Origin: Sandaracinus amylolyticus
GTDB lineage: Bacteria; Myxococcota_A; Polyangia; Polyangiales; Sandaracinaceae
Assembly (NCBI RefSeq): GCF_021631985.1
Contig: NZ_CP070225.1
Coordinates: forward strand, 8,866,001-8,930,000
Length of the DNA stretch: 64,000 bases
Direction: 5' to 3'
Shown piece by piece: positions 9,528 through 18,349 of the stretch. Position 1 is the first letter of the stretch; each line of letters opens with the position of its first letter. The notes under the pieces are model-generated. The model saw nothing but the letters and a program-made list of their open reading frames with translations, was not told the origin of the DNA and made no database searches. The position numbers and the translations under genes are program-made.

Positions 9528-9831
9528 GCACCACCTCTTTGGTCCGGGGTCCCGCGAGGGCGTCCCAGCCCCGCGCGAAACCGCTTGGTCTCGAAGCAGG
9601 CTCAAGCGCGATACAGGCATCGACATGCGGCCCGGGGGAGCGCTCGAAATCCGCATCTCGGGGTCGAGCAACGCGCATTCGGCGACCGCGCTCGGGGGCG
9701 CCTGCGACGGCGCGGTCGCATGCTCCTCGGAGCCCCGGCTCGCCTGCGACCACCGCGTCGCGCGCCGCTCGTGAACCTCGGGAATTCCCACCGCTCCCGC
9801 CTGGATCACGCCTTGCGATGTCGCGCTCCGC
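9528..9831. other. Divergent intergenic region
   Basis: About 300 bp between the divergent genes starting at 9527 and 9832. It should contain the promoters of both, but no convincing -35/-10 pair, palindrome, riboswitch or small ORF with a ribosome-binding site was found. Confidence 0.5.
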
Positions 9832-11292
9832 ATGCGGCACGCGATCGTCCTCGCGCTCCTCGCCACCGGCTGCGTCGGCCAGCTCGGCGGTGATCTCCGC
9901 GACGATCCACGTCCGATCGATCCCGACCCGCAGCCGATCCGCGTCTCGCTGGCGAGCGCGCCCGCGCTCGAGCCCGATGGCGCGTGCGTCACGCTGCGCG
10001 ACGGCGAGACGCTGCTCGACACCAGCCCCGAGGGCGACGCGTGGCTCGCGAGCGACGAAGGCCTGCGGGTCGTCGCGCGCGACGGCACCGAGTGGGCGCT
10101 CCCCTATGCGCCCGCCGCGCGCCCCACGTACCTCGTCGCGCACGACGCGCGCGCCGCGACGTGGATCGCGAACGGCCTCGTCGAGCGCGCCGTCCCCGGC
10201 GGCCTGCGCCGCGTGCACGTGCCCGCGGAGACCGGCACGCCCCGCTGGCTGTGCGGCGATCCCGAGGCCCACGGGCCCTTCTTCCTCGCGACCGAGCACG
10301 GCCTGCACGCGCGCGAGGGCGGGCAGTTCTGGCGCTACGCGGTCGACGGAGACGCGCTCTCGCCCGCGTTCCCGTTCGCGCTCGCGAGCGGCGCGTGCAC
10401 GAGCTCGACGCAGGAGCTCTGGCTCTCCGACGGAGCCGGTGCGTGGCGCCTCGATCTGAACGACGCAGCGCCCGCGCTGCGCGCGCTCGAGGCGATCCCC
10501 GCGGGCCTCGCGATCGTGCGCGAGGGCGTGCTCGCCGCCGCGGCGGGCGACGACGCGCTCTTCGTGATCGAAGGCAGCGCGTCGAGCGAGATCGTGTTCG
10601 AGGAAGGCGTGCCCGCGTCGGTGTCGATCGGCGGCGGTCGGGTGTGGGCGCGACTGCCCACCATGATCGCGCGCCGTGATCGCGACGGAGCGTGGTCGCG
10701 AATCGACCTCGCGAGCGACGACCTGCATGCCGATGCGACCGGCGCAGCGTGGTCGCTCGCGGGCACCGAGCTCTGCCGCCTCGAGACCGGCGCCACGCTC
10801 TCGATCACCGGCCTGGTTCCCGACGATCGTGTCAGCGGCGCGCGCGCGCTGGTGATCACGACCAGCGCGATGGCCGCGTCCACGCAGGTGACGATCGACG
10901 GCAACGTCGTGTTCGACGCCGACGACGCGTCGACCACGTTCGACGCGGGCGAGCTCCCGATGGGCGCGGCGGGCTGGCACGAGCTGGTCGCGACCGCGGA
11001 GATCGATGGAGCCGAGGTCTCGCGCACGCTCGCCTACGAGGTGATCGACACCGCGCCGCTCTCGTTCGAGCGCGACGTCGCGCCCTTCGTCGCGACCCAC
11101 TGCGTCGCTTGTCACGCCGAGGACGCGCCGAGCCGCGTGCGCCTCGACACCTACGACTCGTTCCGCGCGCGCGCGCCCTCGGCGCTCGCGCGGATGGGGC
11201 GCGGCGAGATGCCGCCGAGCCCGATGGATCCCGCGCCCGCGGAGATGGTCCGCACCGTCGAGCGCTGGATCGAGGGAGGGATGATGCCATGA
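9832..11292 (+). CDS. Lipoprotein with C-terminal CxxCH cytochrome-like domain
   Basis: 486 residues. Lipobox LLATGC (Cys about 14). The body (about 40-330) is a repetitive beta-rich domain that looks propeller-like. Residues about 335-405 look Ig-like, and the C-terminus holds one haem-binding motif CVACH at about 424-428, followed by MPPSPM, which could supply the distal Met ligand. This tail resembles the planctomycete-type cytochrome c domain (PSCyt1). It is the first gene of a four-gene set and overlaps the next start by ATGA. The haem assignment rests on one motif. Confidence 0.75.
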   Translation: MRHAIVLALLATGCVGQLGGDLRDDPRPIDPDPQPIRVSLASAPALEPDGACVTLRDGETLLDTSPEGDAWLASDEGLRVVARDGTEWALPYAPAARPTYLVAHDARAATWIANGLVERAVPGGLRRVHVPAETGTPRWLCGDPEAHGPFFLATEHGLHAREGGQFWRYAVDGDALSPAFPFALASGACTSSTQELWLSDGAGAWRLDLNDAAPALRALEAIPAGLAIVREGVLAAAAGDDALFVIEGSASSEIVFEEGVPASVSIGGGRVWARLPTMIARRDRDGAWSRIDLASDDLHADATGAAWSLAGTELCRLETGATLSITGLVPDDRVSGARALVITTSAMAASTQVTIDGNVVFDADDASTTFDAGELPMGAAGWHELVATAEIDGAEVSRTLAYEVIDTAPLSFERDVAPFVATHCVACHAEDAPSRVRLDTYDSFRARAPSALARMGRGEMPPSPMDPAPAEMVRTVERWIEGGMMP

Positions 11293-11975
11293 GCAGAACG
11301 CATACCTCGGCGCCCATCCATGCATGGCGCGCATACCTCCTGATCGCGCTCCTGAGCGCGTGCGGCGCGCCGGGGAGCGATCCCGACGCCGACGGGCCCG
11401 ACGATCCCGGGCCCGATCCCGGCGACGTGATCGACCGCGATCCCACCGGCCCCTCCGAGCTCCCGCCGGCGCGCGCGCCCGAGCGACTCTCGGCGCAGCA
11501 GATCCACGCATCGCTGCAGGTCGCGACCGGGCAGACGTGGGCGGGCTTCGAGGACGCCGCCGCGACCCTCGGTCGCCCCGACTACACGCAGACGACCGAA
11601 GAGGGCCGGCAGATGTCGGTCGCGTTCGAGACGCTGGTGGGCGATGCCGCGCGCGCGACGTGCCGCGCCGCGATCACCGCCGACCGCGCGCTCACGGTCG
11701 ACGACGAGGCGCGCGCGATCCTGCGCGGCATCGACCTCGACGCACCCGACGCCGAGGCGCGCCGCGCGAACCTGCGCCGACTGCTCCTGCGCTTCCACGG
11801 GCACGAGGTGATCGCCGACGACGATCCGCGCGTGACCCCGTGGCTCGAGCTGCTCGATGCGCCGATCGAGCCCTCCGACGTGAGCCGCACCGCGACCGCG
11901 GCCGACGTCGAGGCGGTGCGCTGGGAAGCGCTCTGCGTCGGCCTCGCGACCCACCCCGACTTCCTCACGTACTGA
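11289..11975 (+). CDS. Small lipoprotein of the CxxCH/DUF1501 gene set
   Basis: 228 residues from ATG 11289, which overlaps the stop of the preceding gene (ATGA). Lipobox LLSAC with Cys about 25, then an acidic Asp/Pro linker and a helical domain containing RLSAQQIHASLQVATGQTW. No haem motif. Proteins of similar size occur between CxxCH proteins and DUF1501 proteins in comparable sets, but I do not recognise a named family. Likely an outer-membrane or periplasmic partner of its neighbours. Confidence 0.7.
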   Translation: MSRTHTSAPIHAWRAYLLIALLSACGAPGSDPDADGPDDPGPDPGDVIDRDPTGPSELPPARAPERLSAQQIHASLQVATGQTWAGFEDAAATLGRPDYTQTTEEGRQMSVAFETLVGDAARATCRAAITADRALTVDDEARAILRGIDLDAPDAEARRANLRRLLLRFHGHEVIADDDPRVTPWLELLDAPIEPSDVSRTATAADVEAVRWEALCVGLATHPDFLTY

Positions 11976-11990
11976 CGAGGAGACGAAGCG

Positions 11991-13322
11991 ATGCATCTCG
12001 GACGACGACATCTCCTCCGCGGCGCGATCGGCATGGGCGCGGTCGCGACCTTCGGCGCGGCGCTGGGACCGATCGGACGCCTCGTCGCGCAGCCACGCCC
12101 GCTCGGGCGTCGCCTCGTCGCGTGTTACTTCGAGGGCGGCTGGGACGTGCTGCTCGGCCCCGATGCGCGCGACCCCGCGCGCTCGTACCCCGGCATCCAG
12201 CTCGGCACCGATCTGCTCGACGCGGAGATGCGCGAGCCGGTCGAGGTGAATCTCGGCGGCACGCGCGCGCTGTGGGGCGCGCCGATGGCGCCGATGCGCG
12301 CCCACGCCGACGTCACCACCGTGTTCCGCGGCATCAACATGAACACCGTCGCGCACCCGACCGGGCGCGCGTACGTGAACACGTTCATGTCGCCCGCGGG
12401 CAGCGCGCCGCGCGGCAGCTCGCTCGGCACCGTGTTCGCGACCGGCGGCGAGCTCGGGCCCGACGGACCGATCCTCCCGTTCGTCTCGGTCGGTCTGCCT
12501 GCGTTCAACCATCGCTACGCGCAGGAGGCGAACGCGCTGCAGCTCGATCGCCCGCGCGAGGTCATGCCGATGCTCTCGGGCCCCGCGCGTCGCATGCCCG
12601 TCGCGATCGAGGCGCTGCTCGCGGCGGCGCGCGAGGACTCGCGGGCCTGCATCGGTGCGGCCTACGAAGGACGCGATCCCGCGGAGGAGCAGCGCCTCTC
12701 GATCGCGCGCATGGAGCGGCTCGAGGCCGAGGGCCTCGCGTCGCGCTTCGACTTCGCCGGCGACTCGACCGAGATGCAGCAGATCCGCACCCGCTACGGC
12801 TTCGCGGCGAACGCGACCGATGGTGCCGGCCTCCAAGCCGCGGTCGCGGCGCAGCTCGTGAAGACCGGCCTCTCGCGCAGCGTGATGGTGCGCCTCTCGC
12901 GCGGGCACGACACCCACAACGCGAACTGGGCGACCGATCAGCCCACGCGCTTGTCGGAGGGATTCACCGCGATGGCCGCGTTGATCGACGATCTGCGCCA
13001 GGACGATCCCGATCTCGCGCGCACCACGGTGATCGCGTTCAGCGAGTTCTCGCGCACCCCGCGCCTCAACGGCACGCGCGGTCGCGACCACTGGTTCGCG
13101 GCGTCGATGGTGGTGTGCGGCGGTCTCCGTCCCGGCGTGTTCGGCGCGACGAACCCCGATGATCTCGGCCTGATCCGCGTCGATCCCGAGCTGGGCACCC
13201 AGGCCGACGACGGCATGCAGCTCATGCCCGAGCACGTCGCCGCGACGATCGTCGCCGCGGCGGGCCTCGATGCGACCGACTACCGCGTCGACCCGATCAC
13301 GAGCCTCTTCCCCGCCGCTTGA
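11991..13322 (+). CDS. DUF1501-family protein, Tat-exported
   Basis: 443 residues. The N-terminus has a twin-arginine signal (GRRHLLRG, residues 4-11, followed by a hydrophobic stretch to about 28), so it should be exported folded and probably metal-loaded. The rest matches the DUF1501 fold, which is related to sulfatases/alkaline phosphatases: early GGWD motif, a central helical region, and a late segment with SRGHDTHNANWA and FSEFSRTPRLNGTRGRDHW. DUF1501 proteins are usually encoded beside exported cytochrome-like proteins, as here. Substrate is unknown. Start ATG 11991 is preceded by GAGGAGACGAAG. Confidence 0.85.
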   Translation: MHLGRRHLLRGAIGMGAVATFGAALGPIGRLVAQPRPLGRRLVACYFEGGWDVLLGPDARDPARSYPGIQLGTDLLDAEMREPVEVNLGGTRALWGAPMAPMRAHADVTTVFRGINMNTVAHPTGRAYVNTFMSPAGSAPRGSSLGTVFATGGELGPDGPILPFVSVGLPAFNHRYAQEANALQLDRPREVMPMLSGPARRMPVAIEALLAAAREDSRACIGAAYEGRDPAEEQRLSIARMERLEAEGLASRFDFAGDSTEMQQIRTRYGFAANATDGAGLQAAVAAQLVKTGLSRSVMVRLSRGHDTHNANWATDQPTRLSEGFTAMAALIDDLRQDDPDLARTTVIAFSEFSRTPRLNGTRGRDHWFAASMVVCGGLRPGVFGATNPDDLGLIRVDPELGTQADDGMQLMPEHVAATIVAAAGLDATDYRVDPITSLFPAA

Positions 13323-13338
13323 ACGAGAGGGCACGACC

Positions 13339-14994
13339 ATGCGCACCACGATCGTTCTCTCCGTCGTCTTCACCCTCGCGATCGCGCCGCTCGTGCGCGC
13401 GCAGTCGCCGGTCGAGTGCGCGCCCACCGAGCGCACCGATCGACTGCGCCTCTTGCGCCAGCTCTCGCTCGACCTGCGCGGTCGCATCCCCAGCGAGGCC
13501 GAGTACGAGGCGATCCGCGCCCACGACGACGTGCCCGAGGACGTGCTCGCCGCGATGCTCACCAGCGACGACTTCTTCGCGACGATGCGCGAGTACCACC
13601 GCGGCATCCTGTGGTCGTCGCTGATCGAGATCGACGATCTCGTCGACAACCGTCGCGACCTGCGGGCGCAGCGCGTCGGCGCGAACAACGTCTACTACTC
13701 GGGCAACGCGGCGGGCACGTTCCGCGGCACCGGCCAGGTGAGCTGCGTCGACGTCGAGCACACGCGCTTCGACGCGGCGGGCCACGCGCTGCCGATCGTC
13801 GAGGGCTATCGCAGCGGCACCGTCTCCGGCGCGCCCGCTCCCCGCAACGCCGCGCGCTGCGCCGCCGCGACCAACGGGTGCCGCATCGACGGCTGGGTCC
13901 GGGTGCGTCCGTACTGGGCGCCCGACACCGAGATCCGCGTGTGCGCGTTCGACGCCCAGACCGCAGCGACCGGGCTCACCACCACCGCGGGCGCGCCCAC
14001 CTCGTGCCGCGCCGGCATCGTGCGCGACGCGGGCTGCGGCTGCGGACCGAACCTGCGCCAGTGCGTGAGCGGCGGCACCGGCGGGAGCGAGCAGACGATC
14101 GCGCGCGCGCTCGAGCAGGAGCCGCTGCGCATCTTCGATCGCGTGCTGCGCGACCCCGACGCGTCGTACTTCGATGCGTTCACCACCACGACGTCCGAGG
14201 TGAACGGCCCGATCGCGCACTACTTCCGCTACGCGTCGGCGGGCGTCGTCGAGGACGGATCGATGGCGACCACGATGCCCGACGTGGAGTTCGGCGACAC
14301 GACGTGGCGCGCGGTCGAGCGCAGCCCCGAGCACGCCGGCGTGCTCACGACGTTCTCGTACCTGCTCCGCTTCGCGAGCCATCGTGCGCGCGCGAACCGC
14401 TTCACCACCGCGTTCCTCTGCGAGCCGTTCCAGGCGCCGAGCGGAGGCCTCCCGCCCGCGACCGATGCCTGCTCGAGCGATCCGAACCTCTCGACCCGCT
14501 GCGGCTGCGAGTCGTGCCACGAGCGACTCGAGCCGATGGCCGCGCACTGGGGCCGCTGGCGCTTCAACGGCGACTACGGGTTCGTCAACGTCGCGCAGCT
14601 GCCGCGGTTCAACGAGACGTGCGCGAATTGCCGCGAGGGCGCGTGCTCGGCGTTCTGCGACGAGTTCTACGTCACGCGCGACACCAGCTCGCACCCGATG
14701 GAGCGCGAGATGTGGCTCGGCACGCTGCAGGTCGTCGCGTGGCGCTCCGAGGGCGAGGCGAACGCGATCGACGTGGGGCCGCGGGCGCTGATCGAGCAGG
14801 AGGGCACGATCGAGCGCATGGCCACGTGCAGCGCGCGCACCCTCGCCGAGCACCTGCTGCATCGCGAGCTGACGAGCGACGAGCAGCTCGAGTGGGTGCC
14901 CGAGCTCGCGCAGGCGTTCGCCGAGAGCGGGTACCGGTTCCCCGAGCTCGTGAGCGCGATCGTCACCGACACGCGGTACCGCGCGATTCGCTAG
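13339..14994 (+). CDS. DUF1549-like exported protein with CxxCH motif
   Basis: 551 residues from ATG 13339, preceded by GAGAGGG. Signal peptide about residues 1-22 (cleavage after VRAQ). The start of the mature protein, RLLRQLSLDLRGRIPSEAEYEA, resembles DUF1549 (PSCyt2-associated) domains. The C-terminal half has a haem-type motif CESCH near residue 395 and several extra cysteine pairs (CGCG, CANC), which suggest disulphides. Last gene of the set that starts at 9832; all four proteins are predicted to be exported. Function unknown, possibly periplasmic redox or hydrolysis of polymers as suggested for planctomycete relatives. Confidence 0.75.
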   Translation: MRTTIVLSVVFTLAIAPLVRAQSPVECAPTERTDRLRLLRQLSLDLRGRIPSEAEYEAIRAHDDVPEDVLAAMLTSDDFFATMREYHRGILWSSLIEIDDLVDNRRDLRAQRVGANNVYYSGNAAGTFRGTGQVSCVDVEHTRFDAAGHALPIVEGYRSGTVSGAPAPRNAARCAAATNGCRIDGWVRVRPYWAPDTEIRVCAFDAQTAATGLTTTAGAPTSCRAGIVRDAGCGCGPNLRQCVSGGTGGSEQTIARALEQEPLRIFDRVLRDPDASYFDAFTTTTSEVNGPIAHYFRYASAGVVEDGSMATTMPDVEFGDTTWRAVERSPEHAGVLTTFSYLLRFASHRARANRFTTAFLCEPFQAPSGGLPPATDACSSDPNLSTRCGCESCHERLEPMAAHWGRWRFNGDYGFVNVAQLPRFNETCANCREGACSAFCDEFYVTRDTSSHPMEREMWLGTLQVVAWRSEGEANAIDVGPRALIEQEGTIERMATCSARTLAEHLLHRELTSDEQLEWVPELAQAFAESGYRFPELVSAIVTDTRYRAIR

Positions 14995-15034
14995 GACCGG
15001 CCAGGAAAAAGCCGTCGCCGACCACGTCGCCGTT

Positions 15035-15061
15035 CACGTCCACGATCACGACGTGGACGTG
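15035..15061. terminator. Inverted repeat between convergent genes
   Basis: Arms CACGTCCACG (15035-15044) and CGTGGACGTG (15052-15061) are perfect complements around a 7-base loop. They lie between the convergent genes ending at 14994 and 15076. There is no long T tract, so it may be a bidirectional terminator of the GC-rich type or a protein-binding site. Its core GTCCACG/CGTGGAC is the same as that of the palindromes at 60642-60705. Confidence 0.5.
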
Positions 15062-15075
15062 GACGGCCGTCGTCC

Positions 15076-15747
15076 TTAACGCTCGCTGAGCCTCGGCTTC
15101 TTCGGCAGGTGCCGGAGCCCCATCCACGCGAGCGCGCTCATGTGCTGCGCGACCTCTTCGATCGGCGGCGTGCGGACCTCGGTCCACCACTTGCCGACGA
15201 ACGTCACCATGCCGACCAGCGCGTGCGCGTAGATCGGTGCCGGCTTCGCGTCGTAGCCCGCGTCCTCGAGGGCGCGCACGAACACGTGGCCCACTCGCTC
15301 CGCGAGATCGTTCAGCAGGCTCGACATCCGCCCGTGCGCCGAGGTCACGGGCGAGTCCTGCGAGAGCACCGCGAAGCCATCGGGGTGATCGCGGACGTAC
15401 GCCAGGAACGCGAGCGACGCGCGCTCCACGCGCTCGCGCGGCGATCCCGAGCCGATCGCCTCCACGATGCGGCGCACCACGTAGTCCATCTCGCGATCGA
15501 CCACGACCGCGTAGAGCCCCTCCTTGCCGCCGAAGTGCTCGTAGATGATCGGCTTGCTCACCTTCGCGCGCTTCGCGATCTCCTCGACCGACGTCGCCTC
15601 GTAGCCGCGCTTCGCGAACACCGCGCGGCCCACGTCGATGAGCTGCGAGCGCCGCTCGAGCGCAGGGAGCCTCTTCTGCTTGCGCGGGGCCGCGCTCCCG
15701 CTGCGCGGGAGAGCGCTCTTGCGTCGCGCGGGGGTGCGGGGCGCCAT
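15076..15747 (-). CDS. TetR-family repressor, probable desaturase regulator (DesT-like)
   Basis: 223 residues from ATG 15747; a longer in-frame start at 15789 is less likely. The basic N-terminal tail (about residues 1-30) precedes a TetR helix-turn-helix at about 36-82, with SVEEIAKRAKVSKPIIYEHFGGKEGLY. The C-terminal helical domain resembles TetR regulators that sense acyl-CoA, but this is inferred mainly from context: the gene is divergent from a ferredoxin reductase/fatty acid desaturase operon, the arrangement seen for DesT and desCB in Pseudomonas. Two palindromes between the genes (15909-15935) are the likely operator. Confidence 0.85.
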   Translation of the reverse strand: MAPRTPARRKSALPRSGSAAPRKQKRLPALERRSQLIDVGRAVFAKRGYEATSVEEIAKRAKVSKPIIYEHFGGKEGLYAVVVDREMDYVVRRIVEAIGSGSPRERVERASLAFLAYVRDHPDGFAVLSQDSPVTSAHGRMSSLLNDLAERVGHVFVRALEDAGYDAKPAPIYAHALVGMVTFVGKWWTEVRTPPIEEVAQHMSALAWMGLRHLPKKPRLSER

Positions 15748-15908
15748 CGCCGCGAACGCTAGCTCGGAGATCGCCCCTCGCGCCATCACGCCCGTCCCGG
15801 GCTGCCATGTTACGTGAGCGTTTCGATCGTATGGCGATTGCTCCGTCCGCGCCCACGTTCGTAGGACGTCGTCGTTTCTCGTGACCGATGCATGACTTGA
15901 ACCCGACC

Positions 15909-15935
15909 TACGGGGCCGTAACCTACGGTTCCGTA
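15909..15935 (+). promoter_or_regulatory. Tandem palindromic operator upstream of the desaturase operon
   Basis: Two copies of TACGG-N2-CCGTA lie 15 bp apart centre to centre: TACGGGGCCGTA at 15909-15920 and TACGGTTCCGTA at 15924-15935, each inside the direct repeat CCTACGGnnCCGTAA. They end just before the ribosome-binding site of the gene at 15951 and sit in the divergent region shared with the TetR gene. Position and symmetry fit a repressor site for that TetR protein. Binding is an inference. Confidence 0.75.
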
Positions 15936-15950
15936 ACGAGGAGATGCGAG

Positions 15951-17039
15951 ATGATCGGGTCCGAGAGCCTCGCGGGGCCGTGGCGCGTCGCCATGCGACG
16001 GATGTTCTTCGATCGTCAGCTCGAGCTCTGGCTCGGCGAGCTCGGCGCGCTCGATTCGCTCACCGAGATCCGCGCCCGCGTGGTCGACGTGATCCGCGAG
16101 ACGCCGGACGTGCGCACCTTCGTGCTGCGCCCGAGCCGGCGCTGGCAACCGCATCGCGCCGGCCAGTGGACCACGGTCGAGGTCGAGATCGACGGAGCGC
16201 GCGCCCGGCGCTGCTACTCGATCTCGTCGGCGCCCGGCGAGCCCCTGGTCGCGATCACCGTCAAGCGCGTGCCCGGCGGTCGGGTGTCGGGTTGGCTGCA
16301 CGATCGCGTGCGGATCGGGGACGTGCTCCGGCTCGACGTGCCACGCGGCGACTTCGTGCTCCCCGAGGGTCCCCTGCCGCCGCTGCTCATGCTGAGCGGG
16401 GGCTCCGGGATCACGCCGATGATGTCGATGCTGCGCGCTCTCGCGGCGCGCGAGGCGATGCCCGACGTCGTGCTGGTGCACCACGCGCGACGTCGCGGCG
16501 ACGTGATCTTCGAGCGCGCGATCGACGCGCTGGCGGCGCGGCATCCGACGCTGCGGCGGGTGTGGTGCCTCGACGACGAGCCGGGCGGGCCGGGCGGCTT
16601 CGACGAGGCGCGGCTCGCGGCGTTGGTGCCCGATCTCGAGGCGCGCGAGCCGTTCCTCTGCGGGCCTTCCGCGATGATGGCGCGCGTGGAGGCGATGTGG
16701 CGGCGCGAGGCCTTCGCGCGCCCGCTCCACGTCGAGCGCTTCGTCGCGGCCCCGAGCGCGCCGGTGGCCGAGGGCGACGACGCGCCCATCACGCTGCGCC
16801 TCGCGCGATCGAGCCGGACGCTCACCGCCCGCACCGCGGGCACGTTGCTCGATCAGCTCGAGCGCGCCGGCGAGCGACCCGCGTCGGGCTGCCGCATGGG
16901 CCTGTGCCGCACCTGCACGTGCACCAAGCGCAGCGGCACCGTGCGCCACGCGATCACCGGCGCGATCTCGAGCGCGCCCGACGAGCCGATCCAGCTCTGC
17001 GTGTCCGTCCCCTGCGGCGACGTCGAGCTCGCGCTCTGA
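15951..17039 (+). CDS. Flavodoxin/ferredoxin reductase-type oxidoreductase with 2Fe-2S domain (desaturase electron donor)
   Basis: 362 residues from ATG 15951. A longer frame start at 15888 would translate the operator, while 15951 has GAGGAG seven bases upstream, so the shorter start is preferred. The FAD-binding motif is RCYS (87-90), the NAD(P)H-binding loop is GGSGITPMM (150-158), and a plant-type 2Fe-2S domain lies at the C-terminus with cysteines 314, 319, 322 and 350 (spacing 4, 2, 27). The order FNR-like then 2Fe-2S matches DesC-type reductases that feed electrons from NAD(P)H to acyl-CoA desaturases. Followed after 13 bp by the desaturase, so co-transcribed. Confidence 0.9.
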   Translation: MIGSESLAGPWRVAMRRMFFDRQLELWLGELGALDSLTEIRARVVDVIRETPDVRTFVLRPSRRWQPHRAGQWTTVEVEIDGARARRCYSISSAPGEPLVAITVKRVPGGRVSGWLHDRVRIGDVLRLDVPRGDFVLPEGPLPPLLMLSGGSGITPMMSMLRALAAREAMPDVVLVHHARRRGDVIFERAIDALAARHPTLRRVWCLDDEPGGPGGFDEARLAALVPDLEAREPFLCGPSAMMARVEAMWRREAFARPLHVERFVAAPSAPVAEGDDAPITLRLARSSRTLTARTAGTLLDQLERAGERPASGCRMGLCRTCTCTKRSGTVRHAITGAISSAPDEPIQLCVSVPCGDVELAL

Positions 17040-17052
17040 AAGAGGGTTCACG

Positions 17053-18126
17053 ATGACGATGCAGAGCCGACCGCTCACCCGCGACGAGGCCGACGCGCTC
17101 GGCCGCGAGCTCGATGCGCTGCGCGCCGAGGTGCTCGCCGATCTCGGCGCGCGCGACGTCGAGCACATCCGCGCGGTGATGCGCGCTGCGAACGGGTGCG
17201 AGCTCGCGGGCCGCTTCCTCCTCCACTTCGGGATCGATCCCGTGACCTTCGCGGTCGGCGCGGGCGCGCTCGGCCTCGCGAAGATCCTCGAGAACATGGA
17301 GATCGGGCACAACGTGATGCACGGCCAGTACGACTGGACCGGCGATCCCGCGCTGCGCTCGAGCACGTACGAGTGGGACATCGCGTGCACCGGCGACGCG
17401 TGGCGCTCCTCGCACAACTTCGAGCACCACACGTTCACCAACGTCCTCGGCGCCGATCGCGACATCGGCTACCAGTTCCTGCGCGTGAGCGAGGAGCAGC
17501 ACTGGCGCCCGCACCACCTCGCGCAGCCCGCCATCGCGGTCGGGCTCGCGCTGCTGTTCCAGTGGGGCGTCGGGACGCACGACCTGCGCGTGATGGAGAC
17601 CCTCGACGGCGAGCAGTCGTGGCGCGAGCTCGCGCGGCGCGCCCGGCCCTTCCTCGCGAAGGCGGGATGGCAGCTCGCGAAGGACTACGCGTTCTTCCCG
17701 GCGATCGCGCTGTGGAACGCGCCTCGTGTCGTCGCCGGGAACCTGCTCGCCAACGCGATGCGCAACGTCTGGTCGTTCTCGATCATCTTCTGCGGCCACT
17801 TCCCCGAGGGCGTGCGCGTCTACCAGGCGGACGAGGCGCGCGACGAGTCACGCGGGCAGTGGTACGTGCGCCAGATCAACGGCTCCGCGAACCTCGACGG
17901 AGAGCGGTGGATGCATCTGCTCAGCGGGCACCTGAGCCACCAGATCGAGCACCACCTCTTCCCCGACGTGCCCGCGTCGCGGTACCCCGAGCTCGCGCCG
18001 CGCGTGCGCGAGATCTGCGCGCGCTACGGACAGGTGCACCGCAGCGGGACGCTGCCGAGACAGCTCGGCAACGTCGCTGCGCGCATCGTCACGCTCGCAT
18101 GGCCGCGGGCGCGCGCGGCGGCGTGA
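17053..18126 (+). CDS. Membrane fatty acid desaturase (acyl-CoA/acyl-lipid type)
   Basis: 357 residues. The three histidine boxes of membrane di-iron desaturases are intact: HNVMH (about 86-90), HNFEHH (121-126) and HQIEHH (296-301). Hydrophobic segments around residues 62-80, 165-185 and 228-260 fit the usual four-helix membrane core. The gene follows its reductase by 13 bp with AAAGAGGG as ribosome-binding site. Expected to introduce a cis double bond into a saturated acyl chain, using O2 and electrons from the 2Fe-2S reductase. It is presumably repressed by the divergent TetR gene. Regiospecificity cannot be read from the sequence. Confidence 0.93.
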   Translation: MTMQSRPLTRDEADALGRELDALRAEVLADLGARDVEHIRAVMRAANGCELAGRFLLHFGIDPVTFAVGAGALGLAKILENMEIGHNVMHGQYDWTGDPALRSSTYEWDIACTGDAWRSSHNFEHHTFTNVLGADRDIGYQFLRVSEEQHWRPHHLAQPAIAVGLALLFQWGVGTHDLRVMETLDGEQSWRELARRARPFLAKAGWQLAKDYAFFPAIALWNAPRVVAGNLLANAMRNVWSFSIIFCGHFPEGVRVYQADEARDESRGQWYVRQINGSANLDGERWMHLLSGHLSHQIEHHLFPDVPASRYPELAPRVREICARYGQVHRSGTLPRQLGNVAARIVTLAWPRARAAA

Positions 18127-18129
18127 CGA

Positions 18130-18315
18130 TCACGGCCACATCCACCATCCCAGCGACAGGAAGAGCTCGCCGAGCATGCTCGCGACGCGCACCCGTCTCG
18201 CGTCGCGGGCATCCACTTCGTCGTGCTCCGCACGCAGACGTGCGATGGCGATCGCGAGCTCGTCGCGCAGATCCGCCGGCGTCGCGGGCGGGCTCGGTGT
18301 TCGTTGGCCGCTCAC
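18130..18315 (-). CDS. Small hypothetical protein
   Basis: 61 residues, GTG start at 18315 with AGGA seven bases upstream. Amphipathic helical N-terminal half (PADLRDELAIAIARLRAEHD) and a hydrophobic aromatic C-terminus (ELFLSLGWWMWP). Codon use is like its neighbours. It lies 34 bp downstream of the VOC gene and is probably in the same transcript. No family recognised. Confidence 0.5.
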   Translation of the reverse strand: MSGQRTPSPPATPADLRDELAIAIARLRAEHDEVDARDARRVRVASMLGELFLSLGWWMWP

Positions 18316-18349
18316 GTACGTTCCTACGCGCGCGGGGAGCGGCGCCATG

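Noticed and set aside
18308-18328. CGTACGTTCCTACG, similar to the desaturase operator
   Set aside because: The half-sites are direct, not inverted, and do not match TACGG-N2-CCGTA. It covers the start and ribosome-binding site of the small gene at 18315.
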